Positions 44,978-57,160 of a stretch of 64,000 nucleotides of DNA are shown here, piece after piece. The notes under the pieces were generated by a model, which did not search any database, was not told the DNA's origin, and saw nothing but the letters and a program-made list of their open reading frames with translations. Every line of letters starts with the position of its first letter. Positions within the stretch are counted from its first letter, which is position 1. The translations under genes were made by a program, and so were the position numbers. Source of the DNA: Streptococcus sp. DTU_2020_1001019_1_SI_AUS_MUR_006 (GTDB taxonomy: Bacteria > Bacillota > Bacilli > Lactobacillales > Streptococcaceae); the NCBI RefSeq assembly GCF_032340315.1, contig NZ_CP135436.1, positions 1,509,501 through 1,573,500 of the forward strand. The letters are read 5' to 3'.

Positions 44978-47266
44978 TTACTTCTTCTCAATCGGTGCTA
45001 CACTGGCTAGGAGTTTTTTGAGGCCGACTTCTGGGAAATTGATTTTCAATTCCTGAGTAGATCCACTTCCTGAAACTTCTAGAACAGTTCCTTCGCCCCA
45101 TTTCTTATGAAGGGCAATATCACCAATAGACCAGCTTGTCTCACTAGAAGTCGATGTAGAACCAGCTGAAAATTGTCCAAAAGGTAGTCCTTTTGATTCA
45201 ATTGATCTTGGAGCTGCGTTGCGTTTACGATCTTGTAGAGCTTGAGCTAGGCTCATGCCTTGACCAAAGGCGACACCTCCACTACTATAGGATGCTTTGA
45301 AGCTACTATTAGCAGGACGCGCCAAACCTTGATAAGTTAACAAATCTGAACTAATCTCATTGATAAAGCGTGTTGGACGATTATAGTTCGTTCGACCAAA
45401 CAGCAAGCGGGAGTTAGCATTGGTTAGATAAAGGATTTTCTCTGCGCGCGTGATACCGACATAGGCTAGACGGCGTTCCTCTTCTAGTTCATCCATGTCT
45501 TCTGCTGCACGACTAAGTGGAAAGACATTTTCCTCCATTCCAATCAAGAATACAACTGGAAACTCTAGTCCCTTAGCCGCATGGAGCGTCATCAAGGTTA
45601 CTTCTGATGTTTCCTGACTGCCAGAGTCTGTATCTGCAATCAAGGCCAAGTCATTGAGGAAGCGACTGAGCTTATCCAAGCCAGTTTCCTCTTCTTGATT
45701 ATCTGGATTATCATCAAAGTTTTTGGTAACAGAAAGAAACTCTTCGATATTTTCAACCCGCGCCTTGCTTTCCAAGGTTGCCTGAGCATTGAGAATATCC
45801 ACGTAGCCTGTCTTTTCCAATATCCCTTCAACAAGTTCGGTGATGCTTAATTGGTCTAGTTGCTCCCGCAAATCAAGAATCATATTGGCAAAATCCCAGA
45901 TCGACTGAGCTGCCTTACCTTTTATCCCTGATAACATGATGTTAGCTGAAGCATCTAGCATAGACATGTTTTGCATATTAGCAAAATCACGAATTTTCTC
46001 TACTGTTCCAGGGCCAATGCCACGTTTAGGTTCATTGATGATCCGCTCAAAACTAATATTATCACTCAAATTGGCGATGAGATTCAGATATGCAATAACG
46101 TCACGGATTTCCTTACGGCTATAGAACTTAGTTCCACCGACCATAGTATAAGGAATATTAGACTTGAGCAGAGCTTCTTCAATTGTACGAGACTGGGCAT
46201 TGGTACGGTAAAGAACTGCAAAGTCCTTGTGAAGGAAGTTTTGACTTCGACCAAGTTCATCAATGGTTTTGGCGACAAAGACAGCCTCGTCTTGTTCATC
46301 ATTAGCACGATAGTAGACAATTTGTTCCCCATCCGCATTTTGAGTCCAGAGATTCTTAGGACGACGATTTTTATTGTTTTTGATAACGTCATTAGCAGCT
46401 TGGAGGATGGTCTTGGTCGAACGGTAATTTTCCTCCAATAAAACAACCTTGGCTTGAGGATAATCCTTCTCAAAATCCAAGATATTCTGCATATCAGCAC
46501 CACGCCAACCGTAGATAGACTGGTCAGCATCCCCTACTACGCAGATATTTTGGAAACGAGAAGCCAAGAGTTTAACGAGTTGATACTGAGCATGGTTGGT
46601 ATCTTGATACTCATCAACATGGATGTACTGGAACTTCTGTTGGTAATAAGTCAAAACATCGGGATTTTGGTCAAAGAGCCTCAAAGTCAACATGATCAAG
46701 TCGTCAAAGTCCACTGACTCTGACTGACGAAGTTCTTTCTGATAGGCTGTATAACACTTAGCTACAATTTGCGTGTACATATCTCCTGCCTGGGCAGCAT
46801 AAGCTACATCGTCAATCAGATCATTCTTAGCATTGGAAATGGTTCCCAAAATAGTGCGTTCATTCCATTTTTTAGGATCCAAGTTCAACTGCTTGAGAAT
46901 GCGTTTCATGAGCGTTCGCTGCTCTCCAGGATCCACAATCGTGAAATTGCGATTATAGCCAATGTGGTCCGCATCGCGACGTAGGATACGCACGCACATA
47001 GAGTGAAAGGTCGCAATCAAACAATCCTGAGTAGCTGGATTGAGTCCATAAGCACGCTCCTTCATTTCACGTGCAGCCTTATTGGTAAAGGTAATGGCCA
47101 AGATATTCCATGGGTTGACCATCTTTTCATCAATTAAGTAGGCAATACGGTGGGTTAGAACACGAGTCTTACCAGATCCCGCCCCCGCCATGATCAGCAA
47201 AGGTCCTTCTGTGGTTTGAACGGCCTCGGCTTGACGGTCATTCATTCCCTTTAATAATTCGTTCAT
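44978..47266 (-). CDS. pcrA: ATP-dependent DNA helicase PcrA
   Basis: 762 residues from ATG 47266 (MNELLKGMNDRQAEAV), chosen for AAGGAAGAG upstream; the frame extends to a TTG seven codons earlier. SF1A motifs: [58 protein letters not shown] and YVGITRAEK. The C-terminal Tudor-like tail has ALHKKWGEGTVLEVSG. It acts in repair and in removing RNA polymerase and RecA from DNA. Promoter: extended -10 TGATATAAT (TATAAT at 47301-47306). Confidence 0.96.
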   Translation of the reverse strand: MNELLKGMNDRQAEAVQTTEGPLLIMAGAGSGKTRVLTHRIAYLIDEKMVNPWNILAITFTNKAAREMKERAYGLNPATQDCLIATFHSMCVRILRRDADHIGYNRNFTIVDPGEQRTLMKRILKQLNLDPKKWNERTILGTISNAKNDLIDDVAYAAQAGDMYTQIVAKCYTAYQKELRQSESVDFDDLIMLTLRLFDQNPDVLTYYQQKFQYIHVDEYQDTNHAQYQLVKLLASRFQNICVVGDADQSIYGWRGADMQNILDFEKDYPQAKVVLLEENYRSTKTILQAANDVIKNNKNRRPKNLWTQNADGEQIVYYRANDEQDEAVFVAKTIDELGRSQNFLHKDFAVLYRTNAQSRTIEEALLKSNIPYTMVGGTKFYSRKEIRDVIAYLNLIANLSDNISFERIINEPKRGIGPGTVEKIRDFANMQNMSMLDASANIMLSGIKGKAAQSIWDFANMILDLREQLDQLSITELVEGILEKTGYVDILNAQATLESKARVENIEEFLSVTKNFDDNPDNQEEETGLDKLSRFLNDLALIADTDSGSQETSEVTLMTLHAAKGLEFPVVFLIGMEENVFPLSRAAEDMDELEEERRLAYVGITRAEKILYLTNANSRLLFGRTNYNRPTRFINEISSDLLTYQGLARPANSSFKASYSSGGVAFGQGMSLAQALQDRKRNAAPRSIESKGLPFGQFSAGSTSTSSETSWSIGDIALHKKWGEGTVLEVSGSGSTQELKINFPEVGLKKLLASVAPIEKK

Positions 47267-47371
47267 TTTCTCTTCCTTATTCTTCAAGTCAATGTTTCTA
47301 TTATATCAAAAAAGTTTGAAAATAACTTTTCTTAGGAGCCTTCTGATTATTTTAGTTGGCAAGACAAGAAA

Positions 47372-47543
47372 AGGCTGGGACAAAAGTCCTAGCCTCTCAA
47401 TTCTCTTTTGATTGTCGAGCAAGACGCAGTGGTTGAGTGGGCTCTACTACGCTGATTTCATCAGCTTTTACAGCCCTACTCAACTGTGCGGAGGTGGGAC
47501 GACGAAATCGAATTCTAACGAATTACCGATTTCGTCGTCCCAC
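47372..47543. repeat. Multi-hairpin intergenic element between mtnN and pcrA
   Basis: Three strong structures in 172 bp. Hairpin A: AGGCTGGGAC/GTCCTAGCCT around AAAA (47372-47395). Hairpin B: GTTGAGT/ACTCAAC (47432-47484) with an inner GCTGA/TCAGC. Hairpin C: a perfect 16-bp stem, TGGGACGACGAAATCG with its complement (47495-47510, 47527-47542). The same type of sequence is, from memory, spread between streptococcal genes. It probably also terminates mtnN (minus strand). Confidence 0.6.
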
Positions 47544-47560
47544 TCTCAGTAATTCTTCTA

Positions 47561-48256
47561 TTAGTCCTTTATAGACTGCAAAAGCGTCATTAGGGCTTGG
47601 GCAGAACGACGTCCTGCTTCTACGATAAATTCATCAAAGGAAACGGATGCTTCATGATTGGCATTGTCACTCATGGCACGAACGACTAAGAAAGGAAGGT
47701 TCAAAGTCTGAGCTGCTTGAGCAATAGCTGCTCCTTCCATCTCTACAGCAAGAACTTGAGGGAAGTGTTCTTTAATGGCCTTGATTTTATCTTCTCCAGC
47801 AACAAAACTGTCTCCGGTCGCAATCAAACCTAAATGCCAAGTTTGGTCCAGTTTAGACAAACTCTCTTGAATCAAACTGATAAACTTTTTGTCTGATTCA
47901 AAATAGAGAGGCTGTTGAGCCATTTGACCGTAATCATAGCCAAAGGCAGTCACATCAACATCGTGGTAGGCAAGCTTGTCTGCAATCACTACATCCCCTA
48001 CTGCGATTCCACTTGCCACTGCACCAGCAGAACCAGTATTAATCACTGCATCGACTTGAAAGTGATCCGCTAAGATAGCGACACTCATCGCAGACATGAC
48101 TTTACCAATACCACTCTCTACAAGTACAAGCTCAACAGAACCAATCTTACCAGTATGATAGCTATGTCCCAGAACCTTTTCTTCACTGGCTTCGTCCAAG
48201 TGTTGAATCAAGTAAACTAGCTCTTCTGGCATAGCTGCAATAATTCCAATTTTCAT
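47561..48256 (-). CDS. mtnN: 5'-methylthioadenosine/S-adenosylhomocysteine nucleosidase
   Basis: 231 residues. GIIAAMPEELVYL at the start, the catalytic-region NTGSAGAVASG, the substrate loop EMEGAAIAQAAQ and the catalytic Asp in VRAMSDNANHEAS. It removes adenine from MTA and SAH and so feeds methionine recycling and AI-2 synthesis. Last gene of glmU-nudix-small protein-mtnN. Confidence 0.96.
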   Translation of the reverse strand: MKIGIIAAMPEELVYLIQHLDEASEEKVLGHSYHTGKIGSVELVLVESGIGKVMSAMSVAILADHFQVDAVINTGSAGAVASGIAVGDVVIADKLAYHDVDVTAFGYDYGQMAQQPLYFESDKKFISLIQESLSKLDQTWHLGLIATGDSFVAGEDKIKAIKEHFPQVLAVEMEGAAIAQAAQTLNLPFLVVRAMSDNANHEASVSFDEFIVEAGRRSAQALMTLLQSIKD

Positions 48257-48266
48257 GATAGACTCC

Positions 48267-48578
48267 TTAAATAAATCTCATTGCTAAAATTAACAAAATC
48301 AAGAGAAAAATAACTGCAAAAAGAATCTTGTTTAATTTAGAATTAAAGACATTTCTCTTGGTATTTTCAATCCGACGACTTTTGTGAATAGAAGGTTCAA
48401 CTTCGATGGTCAGTGTATCCTGGCTAAAACCATGATCTCTGGTTCGTGAATAGCCAAAATTTTGAGAAGAAGTCGGTAAAATCTTAGTTTCCTCATCATC
48501 TAGCAAGGGAGGACCTGAGATGTCCTCTCCTCGATTGGCACGTTCGATCATTTCATCTGTTAATAAAGGTTTACCCAT
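48267..48578 (-). CDS. Small C-terminally anchored membrane protein
   Basis: 103 residues from ATG 48578, with GGAGG upstream; the longer frame reads back into the NUDIX gene and is rejected. The soluble acidic N-terminal part ([20 protein letters not shown]) is followed by one C-terminal transmembrane helix (about 84-102, [18 protein letters not shown]). Unknown function. Overlaps the NUDIX gene by 8 bases; 10 bases before mtnN. Confidence 0.8.
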   Translation of the reverse strand: MGKPLLTDEMIERANRGEDISGPPLLDDEETKILPTSSQNFGYSRTRDHGFSQDTLTIEVEPSIHKSRRIENTKRNVFNSKLNKILFAVIFLLILLILAMRFI

Positions 48579-49134
48579 GGATTCCTCCACTATTTCTTTG
48601 TAATTCCCAGTACTGAATAGCCATGATAGTCTTAGCATCACAAATATCTCCTGACTGGATCAGTTCTTTAGCTTGGTCAAGACTGACTTCAAGTAACTCC
48701 AAAGTCTCATCTTCATCCTGCGGACGAGGATTTTCAACTTTTGTCAAATCGCTTGCCAAGTAAAGTTTTAAGCGTTCGTTACAAAATCCAATCGCTGAGT
48801 AAAAATCATAGAGAAGGCTTAATTTGCCAGTATAGGCTGCTTCTTCTTCTAATTCACGAAGTGCTGCAGCTTCTGGATCTGCATTCTCCCCAATTTCCAG
48901 TTTACCTGCAGGAATTTCATAAGAGACTTTTTCAATCGCCTTGCGATATTGTTTAACAAGGACAATCTTATTTTCTGGAGTGACTGCAAGGACACAAACT
49001 GCTCCATTGTGGAAAATCAAATCACGTTGCGCTCTACCTTTTCCAGAAGGTAGTTCAACCTGATCTTGAACTAGCTGAAAAATAGGTCCTTTATAAATTT
49101 CTTTACGACTAAGCGTCTTTTCTTCAAATTCCAT
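48571..49134 (-). CDS. NUDIX hydrolase, probable ADP-ribose pyrophosphatase
   Basis: 187 residues. The Nudix box at about 78-100 begins [20 protein letters not shown]; the box Gly near the end is Ala (EEEAAYTG). Such swaps are known in this ADP-ribose pyrophosphatase branch (NudF-like). The following [19 protein letters not shown] also fits NudF-type enzymes. It lies between glmU and the small membrane protein. Confidence 0.82.
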   Translation of the reverse strand: MEFEEKTLSRKEIYKGPIFQLVQDQVELPSGKGRAQRDLIFHNGAVCVLAVTPENKIVLVKQYRKAIEKVSYEIPAGKLEIGENADPEAAALRELEEEAAYTGKLSLLYDFYSAIGFCNERLKLYLASDLTKVENPRPQDEDETLELLEVSLDQAKELIQSGDICDAKTIMAIQYWELQRNSGGIHG

Positions 49135-49143
49135 CGTTAGCTC

Positions 49144-50550
<1,407 letters not shown>

Positions 50551-50641
50551 TTATATTATATCATAAATTTGCTTTTTCAAACACAAAAGAGGGCAAATGC
50601 TTTAAAACATCGCATTCTCTAGATGATTTCGAGTATTTTTT

Positions 50642-50670
50642 TTGATTTTTTTCACCATTTACGATACACT
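50642..50670 (+). promoter_or_regulatory. Promoter of the GH25 gene, very close to its start
   Basis: -35 TTGATT (50642-50647), 17-bp spacer, -10 TACACT (50665-50670). The ATG is at 50679, so the expected transcript starts at or next to the start codon. No RBS is visible. Confidence 0.5.
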
Positions 50671-50678
50671 ATAAAAGT

Positions 50679-51479
50679 ATGAGAAAGAAAATAAATCCTG
50701 TTTTTATTTTTACTGTATTAGCTACTCTCGTGGGTATTTTAATCATCAATAGACCCAAGTTCGAAGACCATCCAGTCAAAACAAAGCAAAATCCAGTTCA
50801 AGTAGAAACTCAAGCTTTACATAATATCAACAAGCCGATTATTGATGTTTCTGGCTGGCAAAGACCATCAGAGATCAATTATGACACCTTAACTCAAAAT
50901 ATTTCAGGTGCAATCGTTCGGGTTCATAGTGGGGCTCAAGCTTCTGTTGAAAACGATGCTTCATTTAAAAATGGGGTTGATAAGGCTTATAAAGAACACA
51001 TCACAGAATTTCAAAAACGGAATATTCCAGTCGCTGTTTATGCCTATGTAGCTGGTAAAAATGTCGAAGAAATGGAAAAAGCTGCTGAAGTATTCTATAA
51101 TGCTGCTTCTCCCTATAATCCTAGCTACTATTGGTTGGATGTTGAAGACAAGACTATGTCTGACATGAACAAGGGGGTTGAGGCCTTTCGCGCTAAATTA
51201 GCTTCATTGGGAGCTAAAAATATTGGCATCTATGTTGGTGTCTACTTTATGGAGGAGCATAGTATCAGTACGGAGAATTTCTCAGCAATCTGGATACCGT
51301 CCTATGGAACCAACTCGGGTTACTACGAGAGTGCTCCCAATACAGATCTTAACTATGATCTTCACCAATACACCTCTCATGGAAGCCTTGGAGGCTTTGA
51401 AAATCATCTGGATTTGAACCTTATTTCTTCCACAAAAAACAAGGAAGAAACCTTTAGAAAATTGTTTTTAAATCCTTAA
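50679..51479 (+). CDS. Membrane-anchored GH25 lysozyme (N-acetylmuramidase)
   Basis: 266 residues. N-terminal basic residues and one helix (about 7-25) anchor or export it. The GH25 domain starts at PIIDVSGWQRPSEINYD (catalytic-site Asp56) and has YYWLDVEDKTM with Asp154 and Glu156. It should cut the MurNAc-GlcNAc bond outside the cell. No choline-binding repeats. There is no Shine-Dalgarno; the start codon lies at the predicted transcription start. Confidence 0.9.
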   Translation: MRKKINPVFIFTVLATLVGILIINRPKFEDHPVKTKQNPVQVETQALHNINKPIIDVSGWQRPSEINYDTLTQNISGAIVRVHSGAQASVENDASFKNGVDKAYKEHITEFQKRNIPVAVYAYVAGKNVEEMEKAAEVFYNAASPYNPSYYWLDVEDKTMSDMNKGVEAFRAKLASLGAKNIGIYVGVYFMEEHSISTENFSAIWIPSYGTNSGYYESAPNTDLNYDLHQYTSHGSLGGFENHLDLNLISSTKNKEETFRKLFLNP

Positions 51480-51492
51480 TTACTATCGCCAT

Positions 51493-51528
51493 AAGCAAGT
51501 CAGACATTGCTTTCTGCTTGCTTTTCTT
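51493..51528 (+). terminator. Terminator of the GH25 gene
   Basis: AAGCAAG (51493-51499) and CTTGCTT (51517-51523), extended by CAGA/TCTG, then TTT. Confidence 0.75.
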
Positions 51529-51591
51529 TATTTTTCAATATTAAACCACTGTTTTATCTTTATAATATACACTGAATTTTGGAGGACTTCT

Positions 51592-52434
51592 ATGTTATCA
51601 TGGCTATCAAAAATTATTAAGGGAATTGTTATTGCTCTCGGTTTCATTCTACCAGGGATTTCTGGTGGCGTTCTTGCCGCTATCTTGGGAATTTATGAGA
51701 GAATGATTCGTTTCCTTGCCCATCCTTTTAAGAATTTAAAAGAAGATCTACTCTTTTTCCTACCTGTCGGTATTGGAATGCTCCTAGGTATCGGCCTTTT
51801 CTCATATCCTATTGAGTACCTTCTCGAAAATTATCAAGTATATGTGTTATGGAGTTTTGCTGGTGCCATCATCGGTACCATTCCAAGTCTTGTCAAAGAA
51901 TCTACCCGTGATTCCGAGAGAGATAAGATTGATCTCATTTGGTTTTGGGCAACTTTTATCCTTTCAGGTATTGCCCTCTACGCCTTAAATTTTGTCGTCG
52001 GATCGTTGTCAGCTAGTTTCCTTAACTTTACTCTTGCTGGATGCTTACTGGCACTTGGAATTTTAGTACCAGGACTCAGCCCTTCTAATCTACTTTTAAT
52101 CCTTGGTCTTTATAGTCCAATGCTAACAGGATTTAAGACTTTTGATTTATTCGGAACCTTTCTTCCAATAGGAATTGGAGCACTTGCTACTCTTGTCATT
52201 TTTTCAAAATTTATGGACTACGCTCTCCGTGTCTATCAATCTCGTGTTTACCACTTTATCATCGGAATTGTTCTTTCAAGTACAATCTTAATCCTCATTC
52301 CAAATGCTGGTAATGCTGAAAGCATCAGCTATAGTGGATTATCTCTTGTGTCTTATGTCATCATTGCCTTTTTCTTCGCTCTAGGTATTTGGTTAGGTAT
52401 TTGGATGAGTCAATTGGAGGATAAATACAAATAA
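51592..52434 (+). CDS. DUF368 family protein, probable undecaprenyl phosphate translocase (PopT-like)
   Basis: 280 residues, about eight hydrophobic helices. It has the duplicated family motif: LGFILPGISGGVLAAILGIY (about 17-36) and LGILVPGLSPSNLLLILGLY (about 154-173). DUF368 members (PopT) are reported to flip undecaprenyl phosphate back across the membrane for reuse in wall synthesis. It starts after a strong GGAGG and overlaps the ybaK gene by 1 base. Confidence 0.85.
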   Translation: MLSWLSKIIKGIVIALGFILPGISGGVLAAILGIYERMIRFLAHPFKNLKEDLLFFLPVGIGMLLGIGLFSYPIEYLLENYQVYVLWSFAGAIIGTIPSLVKESTRDSERDKIDLIWFWATFILSGIALYALNFVVGSLSASFLNFTLAGCLLALGILVPGLSPSNLLLILGLYSPMLTGFKTFDLFGTFLPIGIGALATLVIFSKFMDYALRVYQSRVYHFIIGIVLSSTILILIPNAGNAESISYSGLSLVSYVIIAFFFALGIWLGIWMSQLEDKYK

Positions 52435-52913
52435 TGGCTAAAAAAGTAAAAGTCAAAAAAACCTTGGTCCAACAAATTTTAACCAAGGCAGGAATAAACC
52501 ATACAGGTATTCAAATTAATGCCCTGGAAGGTGAGATGCCTCAAGGTTATGAAAAGAGTCAGATTTTTAAGACTCTAGCACTTCTGGGAGATAAGACTGG
52601 ACCCATTATCGGCATCCTTCCTATCACTGAACATCTTTCTGAAAAGAAACTAGCTAAGATTTCTGGTAATAAGAAAGTCAGCATGATTCCACAAAAAGAC
52701 CTAGAAAAAACAACAGGCTATATCCATGGCGCCAATAATCCAGTTGGAATTCGTCAAAAACATAACTACCCTATCTTTATCGATCAAAGTGCACTTGAGC
52801 TTGAAGAAATGATCGTTTCGGCAGGTGAAGTTGGGCATAGTATTATTATCAACCCAAAAGACCTTGCAAGCTTTGTTAAAGCAGACTTTGCAGATATTTT
52901 AGAAGGACAATGA
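52434..52913 (+). CDS. ybaK: Cys-tRNA(Pro)/Cys-tRNA(Cys) deacylase YbaK/EbsC
   Basis: 159 residues, the YbaK fold: KTLVQQILTKAGINH, FKTLALLGDKTG, the substrate-site lysine region KKLAKISGNKKVSM and YIHGANNPVGIRQKH. It removes Cys mistakenly loaded on tRNA(Pro). It overlaps the DUF368 gene (ATAATGG region) and lies 3 bases before the phosphatase gene, so the three form an operon. Confidence 0.9.
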   Translation: MAKKVKVKKTLVQQILTKAGINHTGIQINALEGEMPQGYEKSQIFKTLALLGDKTGPIIGILPITEHLSEKKLAKISGNKKVSMIPQKDLEKTTGYIHGANNPVGIRQKHNYPIFIDQSALELEEMIVSAGEVGHSIIINPKDLASFVKADFADILEGQ

Positions 52914-52916
52914 TCA

Positions 52917-53543
52917 ATGAAACTATACTTTGTTCGCCACGGTAAAACTCTTTGGAATCTTGAAGGACGTTTTCAAGGGGCAAGTGGTGACTCACCACTC
53001 CTTGAGAAATCCATTGAGACCTTAAAACAATTGGGCCAGTATCTACAGGAAATTCCATTTGATGTGATTTATTCTAGTGATCTTCCTCGTGCCGTAACTT
53101 CTGCTCAGATTATCCAAAGTCAACTGAAAATCAGCTGTCCATTAGAAGAGATACCCTCACTAAGAGAATGGCAACTTGGAAAACTTGAAGGTGCAAAATT
53201 TGCAACCTTGGAAGCCATCTATCCCGAGCAATTAAAAGCTTTTCGTACCAATCTAGCAAAATTCGATTCGACTATGTTTGGAGCAGAGTCTGTCTATCAA
53301 ACAACTCAACGAACCATTCAATTTATCAAATCATTAGAGTTCAAACCTTTTGAACATGTTATGATTGTTGGTCACGGTGCCAATCTCACAGCCAGTATTC
53401 GAACTCTTCTAGGCTATGATACTCCACTACTTAGAAAAGATGGCGGTCTAGCAAATGCTAGTGTTACTGTTCTTGAAACATCTGACTTTGAAAACTTCAA
53501 TCTTATAGTCTGGAATGACACTTCTTACCAAGATAATAACTGA
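52917..53543 (+). CDS. Histidine phosphatase family protein
   Basis: 208 residues. Phosphoglycerate-mutase fold: the RHG motif YFVRHGKTLWNLEGRFQG (4-21, nucleophile His), SDLPRAVTSAQI, the acid/base Glu in REWQLGKLEGAKF and the second His in MIVGHGANLTASI. The exact substrate is unknown. Last gene of the DUF368-ybaK unit. Confidence 0.87.
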   Translation: MKLYFVRHGKTLWNLEGRFQGASGDSPLLEKSIETLKQLGQYLQEIPFDVIYSSDLPRAVTSAQIIQSQLKISCPLEEIPSLREWQLGKLEGAKFATLEAIYPEQLKAFRTNLAKFDSTMFGAESVYQTTQRTIQFIKSLEFKPFEHVMIVGHGANLTASIRTLLGYDTPLLRKDGGLANASVTVLETSDFENFNLIVWNDTSYQDNN

Positions 53544-53571
53544 ACTTAGCAATCACTGTTAAGTTCTTTTT
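53542..53571 (+). terminator. Terminator of the DUF368-ybaK-phosphatase unit
   Basis: GAACTTA (53542-53548) pairs with TAAGTTC (53560-53566), then TTTTT. Confidence 0.75.
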
Positions 53572-53612
53572 AGATTTTGTAGAATATCCGTGAATTTATT
53601 TGACTTTTATGA

Positions 53613-53618
53613 TAAAAT
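53613..53618 (+). promoter_or_regulatory. Extended -10 of lysS
   Basis: TGATAAAAT (TAAAAT at 53613-53618), 59 bases before lysS. The leader is too short for a T-box. Confidence 0.45.
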
Positions 53619-53667
53619 GGGAGTATCGCAAAAAGACTCATCGTATCAAGAATTGAGTAAAAACTAG

Positions 53668-55167
<1,500 letters not shown>

Positions 55168-55172
55168 AATAC

Positions 55173-55206
55173 AAATCTCCTAGTCACATTCTAGGAGATT
55201 TTTTAG
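55173..55206 (+). terminator. Terminator of lysS
   Basis: AAATCTCCTAG (55173-55183) pairs with CTAGGAGATTT (55191-55201), then TTTT. Confidence 0.85.
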
Positions 55207-55216
55207 TATTAATATA

Positions 55217-55246
55217 AAAGACAAACTCGATTTTGAGCTTGTCTTT
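55217..55246 (-). terminator. Terminator of fhs
   Basis: AAAGACAA (55217-55224) pairs with TTGTCTTT (55239-55246), with CTC/GAG inside. Convergent with the lysS terminator. Confidence 0.7.
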
Positions 55247-55257
55247 TTGTTGTTTAA

Positions 55258-56928
55258 TTAGAATAATCCAAGAACAGTTCCATCACTTTCAACATCCATG
55301 TTGAGAGCTGCTGGTCGTTTTGGAAGTCCTGGCATGGTCATGACATCACCAGTAAGGGCAACGATAAAGCCTGCACCAAGTTTTGGTACCAATTCACGAA
55401 TGGTAATTTCAAAGTTTTCAGGTGCTCCAAGTGCGTTTGGATTATCTGAGAAACTGTACTGAGTCTTAGCCATACAGATTGGTAGTTTATCCCAACCATT
55501 TTGAACGATTTGAGCGATTTGAGTTTGAGCTTTCTTCTCGAAGTTTACTTTGCTACCACGATAGATTTCAGTGACAATCTTTTCAATCTTCTCTTGGACA
55601 GAAAGATCGTTGTCATAGAGACGTGTGTAGTTTGCCGGATTTTCAGCGATAGTCTTGACAAGCGTTTCAGCAAGGGCTACTCCACCTTCTGCTCCATCAG
55701 CCCATACGCTAGCTAGTTCGACTGGAACATCGATTGAAGCACAAAGTTCTTTCAAGGCTGCGATTTCTGCTTCGGTATCAGAGACAAATTCATTGATAGC
55801 AACAACTGCTGGAATACCGAACTTACGGATATTCTCAACGTGACGTTTCAAGTTTGCAAATCCTGCACGAACAGCTTCTACATTCTCTTCTGTCAAAGCA
55901 TCCTTGGCAACTCCACCATTCATCTTAAGAGCACGAAGGGTTGCAACGATAACTACTGCATCTGGCGCAGTTGGCAAGTTTGGAGTTTTGATATCCAGGA
56001 ATTTCTCAGCACCAAGGTCTGCACCAAAACCTGCTTCTGTTACTGTGTAATCTGCCAAGTGAAGGGCAGTAGTTGTAGCCAAGACAGAGTTACATCCGTG
56101 TGCGATATTGGCAAATGGGCCACCATGTACAAAGGCAGGTGTTCCATAGATGGTTTGAACCAAGTTCGGTTTGATAGCGTCTTTTAAAATCAATGCCAAG
56201 GCACCTTCAACCTGTAGATCACCTACTGAAACAGGTGTACGATCATAACGGTAACCAATGACGATATTGGCCAAACGACGTTTTAAATCTTCAATATCAG
56301 TTGCCAAGCAAAGGATGGCCATGATTTCTGATGCGACAGTGATATCAAAACCATCTTCACGTGGAATACCATTAAGCGGACCACCGAGTCCAACAGTTAC
56401 GTGACGAAGAGCGCGGTCGTTCAAGTCAACCACACGTTTCCAGAGAATACGACGCTGATCGATTCCAAGCTCATTTCCTTGGTGCAAGTGATTGTCAATC
56501 AAGGCAGAGAGAGCATTATTTGCAGTTGTAATAGCGTGCATATCTCCAGTAAAGTGAAGGTTGATGTCTTCCATTGGTAAAACTTGGGCATAACCACCAC
56601 CAGCTGCACCACCTTTAATCCCCATGACTGGTCCAAGAGAAGGTTCGCGGATAGCAATCATGGTTTTCTTACCAATCTTATTCAAAGCATCAGCAAGTCC
56701 AATAGTGATAGTTGATTTTCCTTCACCAGCAGGTGTTGGATTGATAGCAGTAACTAAAATCAATTTACCGACAGGATTACTTTCAACCTCACGGATCTTA
56801 TCAAAGCTCAGCTTAGCCTTATATTTTCCATACAACTCCAAATCATCGTATGAAATACCAAGTTTCTCAAAAACTTCAACGATTGGTTTTAATTCGATAC
56901 TTTGTGCAATTTCAATATCTGTTTTCAT
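55258..56928 (-). CDS. fhs: Formate-tetrahydrofolate ligase
   Basis: 556 residues. P-loop [20 protein letters not shown] (about 65-84), [20 protein letters not shown], and the C-terminal [19 protein letters not shown]. It makes 10-formyl-THF from formate, linking pyruvate-formate lyase formate to purine and fMet synthesis. Extended -10 TGATATAAT (TATAAT at 56961-56966). Confidence 0.97.
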   Translation of the reverse strand: MKTDIEIAQSIELKPIVEVFEKLGISYDDLELYGKYKAKLSFDKIREVESNPVGKLILVTAINPTPAGEGKSTITIGLADALNKIGKKTMIAIREPSLGPVMGIKGGAAGGGYAQVLPMEDINLHFTGDMHAITTANNALSALIDNHLHQGNELGIDQRRILWKRVVDLNDRALRHVTVGLGGPLNGIPREDGFDITVASEIMAILCLATDIEDLKRRLANIVIGYRYDRTPVSVGDLQVEGALALILKDAIKPNLVQTIYGTPAFVHGGPFANIAHGCNSVLATTTALHLADYTVTEAGFGADLGAEKFLDIKTPNLPTAPDAVVIVATLRALKMNGGVAKDALTEENVEAVRAGFANLKRHVENIRKFGIPAVVAINEFVSDTEAEIAALKELCASIDVPVELASVWADGAEGGVALAETLVKTIAENPANYTRLYDNDLSVQEKIEKIVTEIYRGSKVNFEKKAQTQIAQIVQNGWDKLPICMAKTQYSFSDNPNALGAPENFEITIRELVPKLGAGFIVALTGDVMTMPGLPKRPAALNMDVESDGTVLGLF

Positions 56929-57125
56929 AACAAACTCCTCTACCTCAAATGTGTTAATTCATTATATCATAAAATAAGATTTTTAACAGTCATAAAGCTT
57001 GGTAACGTTCGTAAATATCACAACACTTCAGACTTTCTTGGCTTCTTTTTAAATTTTTATATGCCTTTATAGGTTTTAACTATAGTTGAAAGCTTAGATT
57101 TCACATAATATTTTATCGCTTTCAT

Positions 57126-57154
57126 TTTACTTACTGTTCATTTTTTTGTACAAT
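57126..57154 (+). promoter_or_regulatory. coaB promoter, very close to the start codon
   Basis: -35 TTTACT (57126-57131), 17-bp spacer, -10 TACAAT (57149-57154). The ATG is at 57161, which coincides with the expected start of transcription. No RBS in between. Confidence 0.55.
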
Positions 57155-57160
57155 AGTTCT

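Noticed and set aside
45971..46441. 156-residue plus-strand frame inside pcrA
   Set aside because: Antisense to conserved helicase motifs; no RBS or domain.
55840..56187. 115-residue plus-strand frame inside fhs
   Set aside because: Antisense shadow of fhs with no supporting signal.
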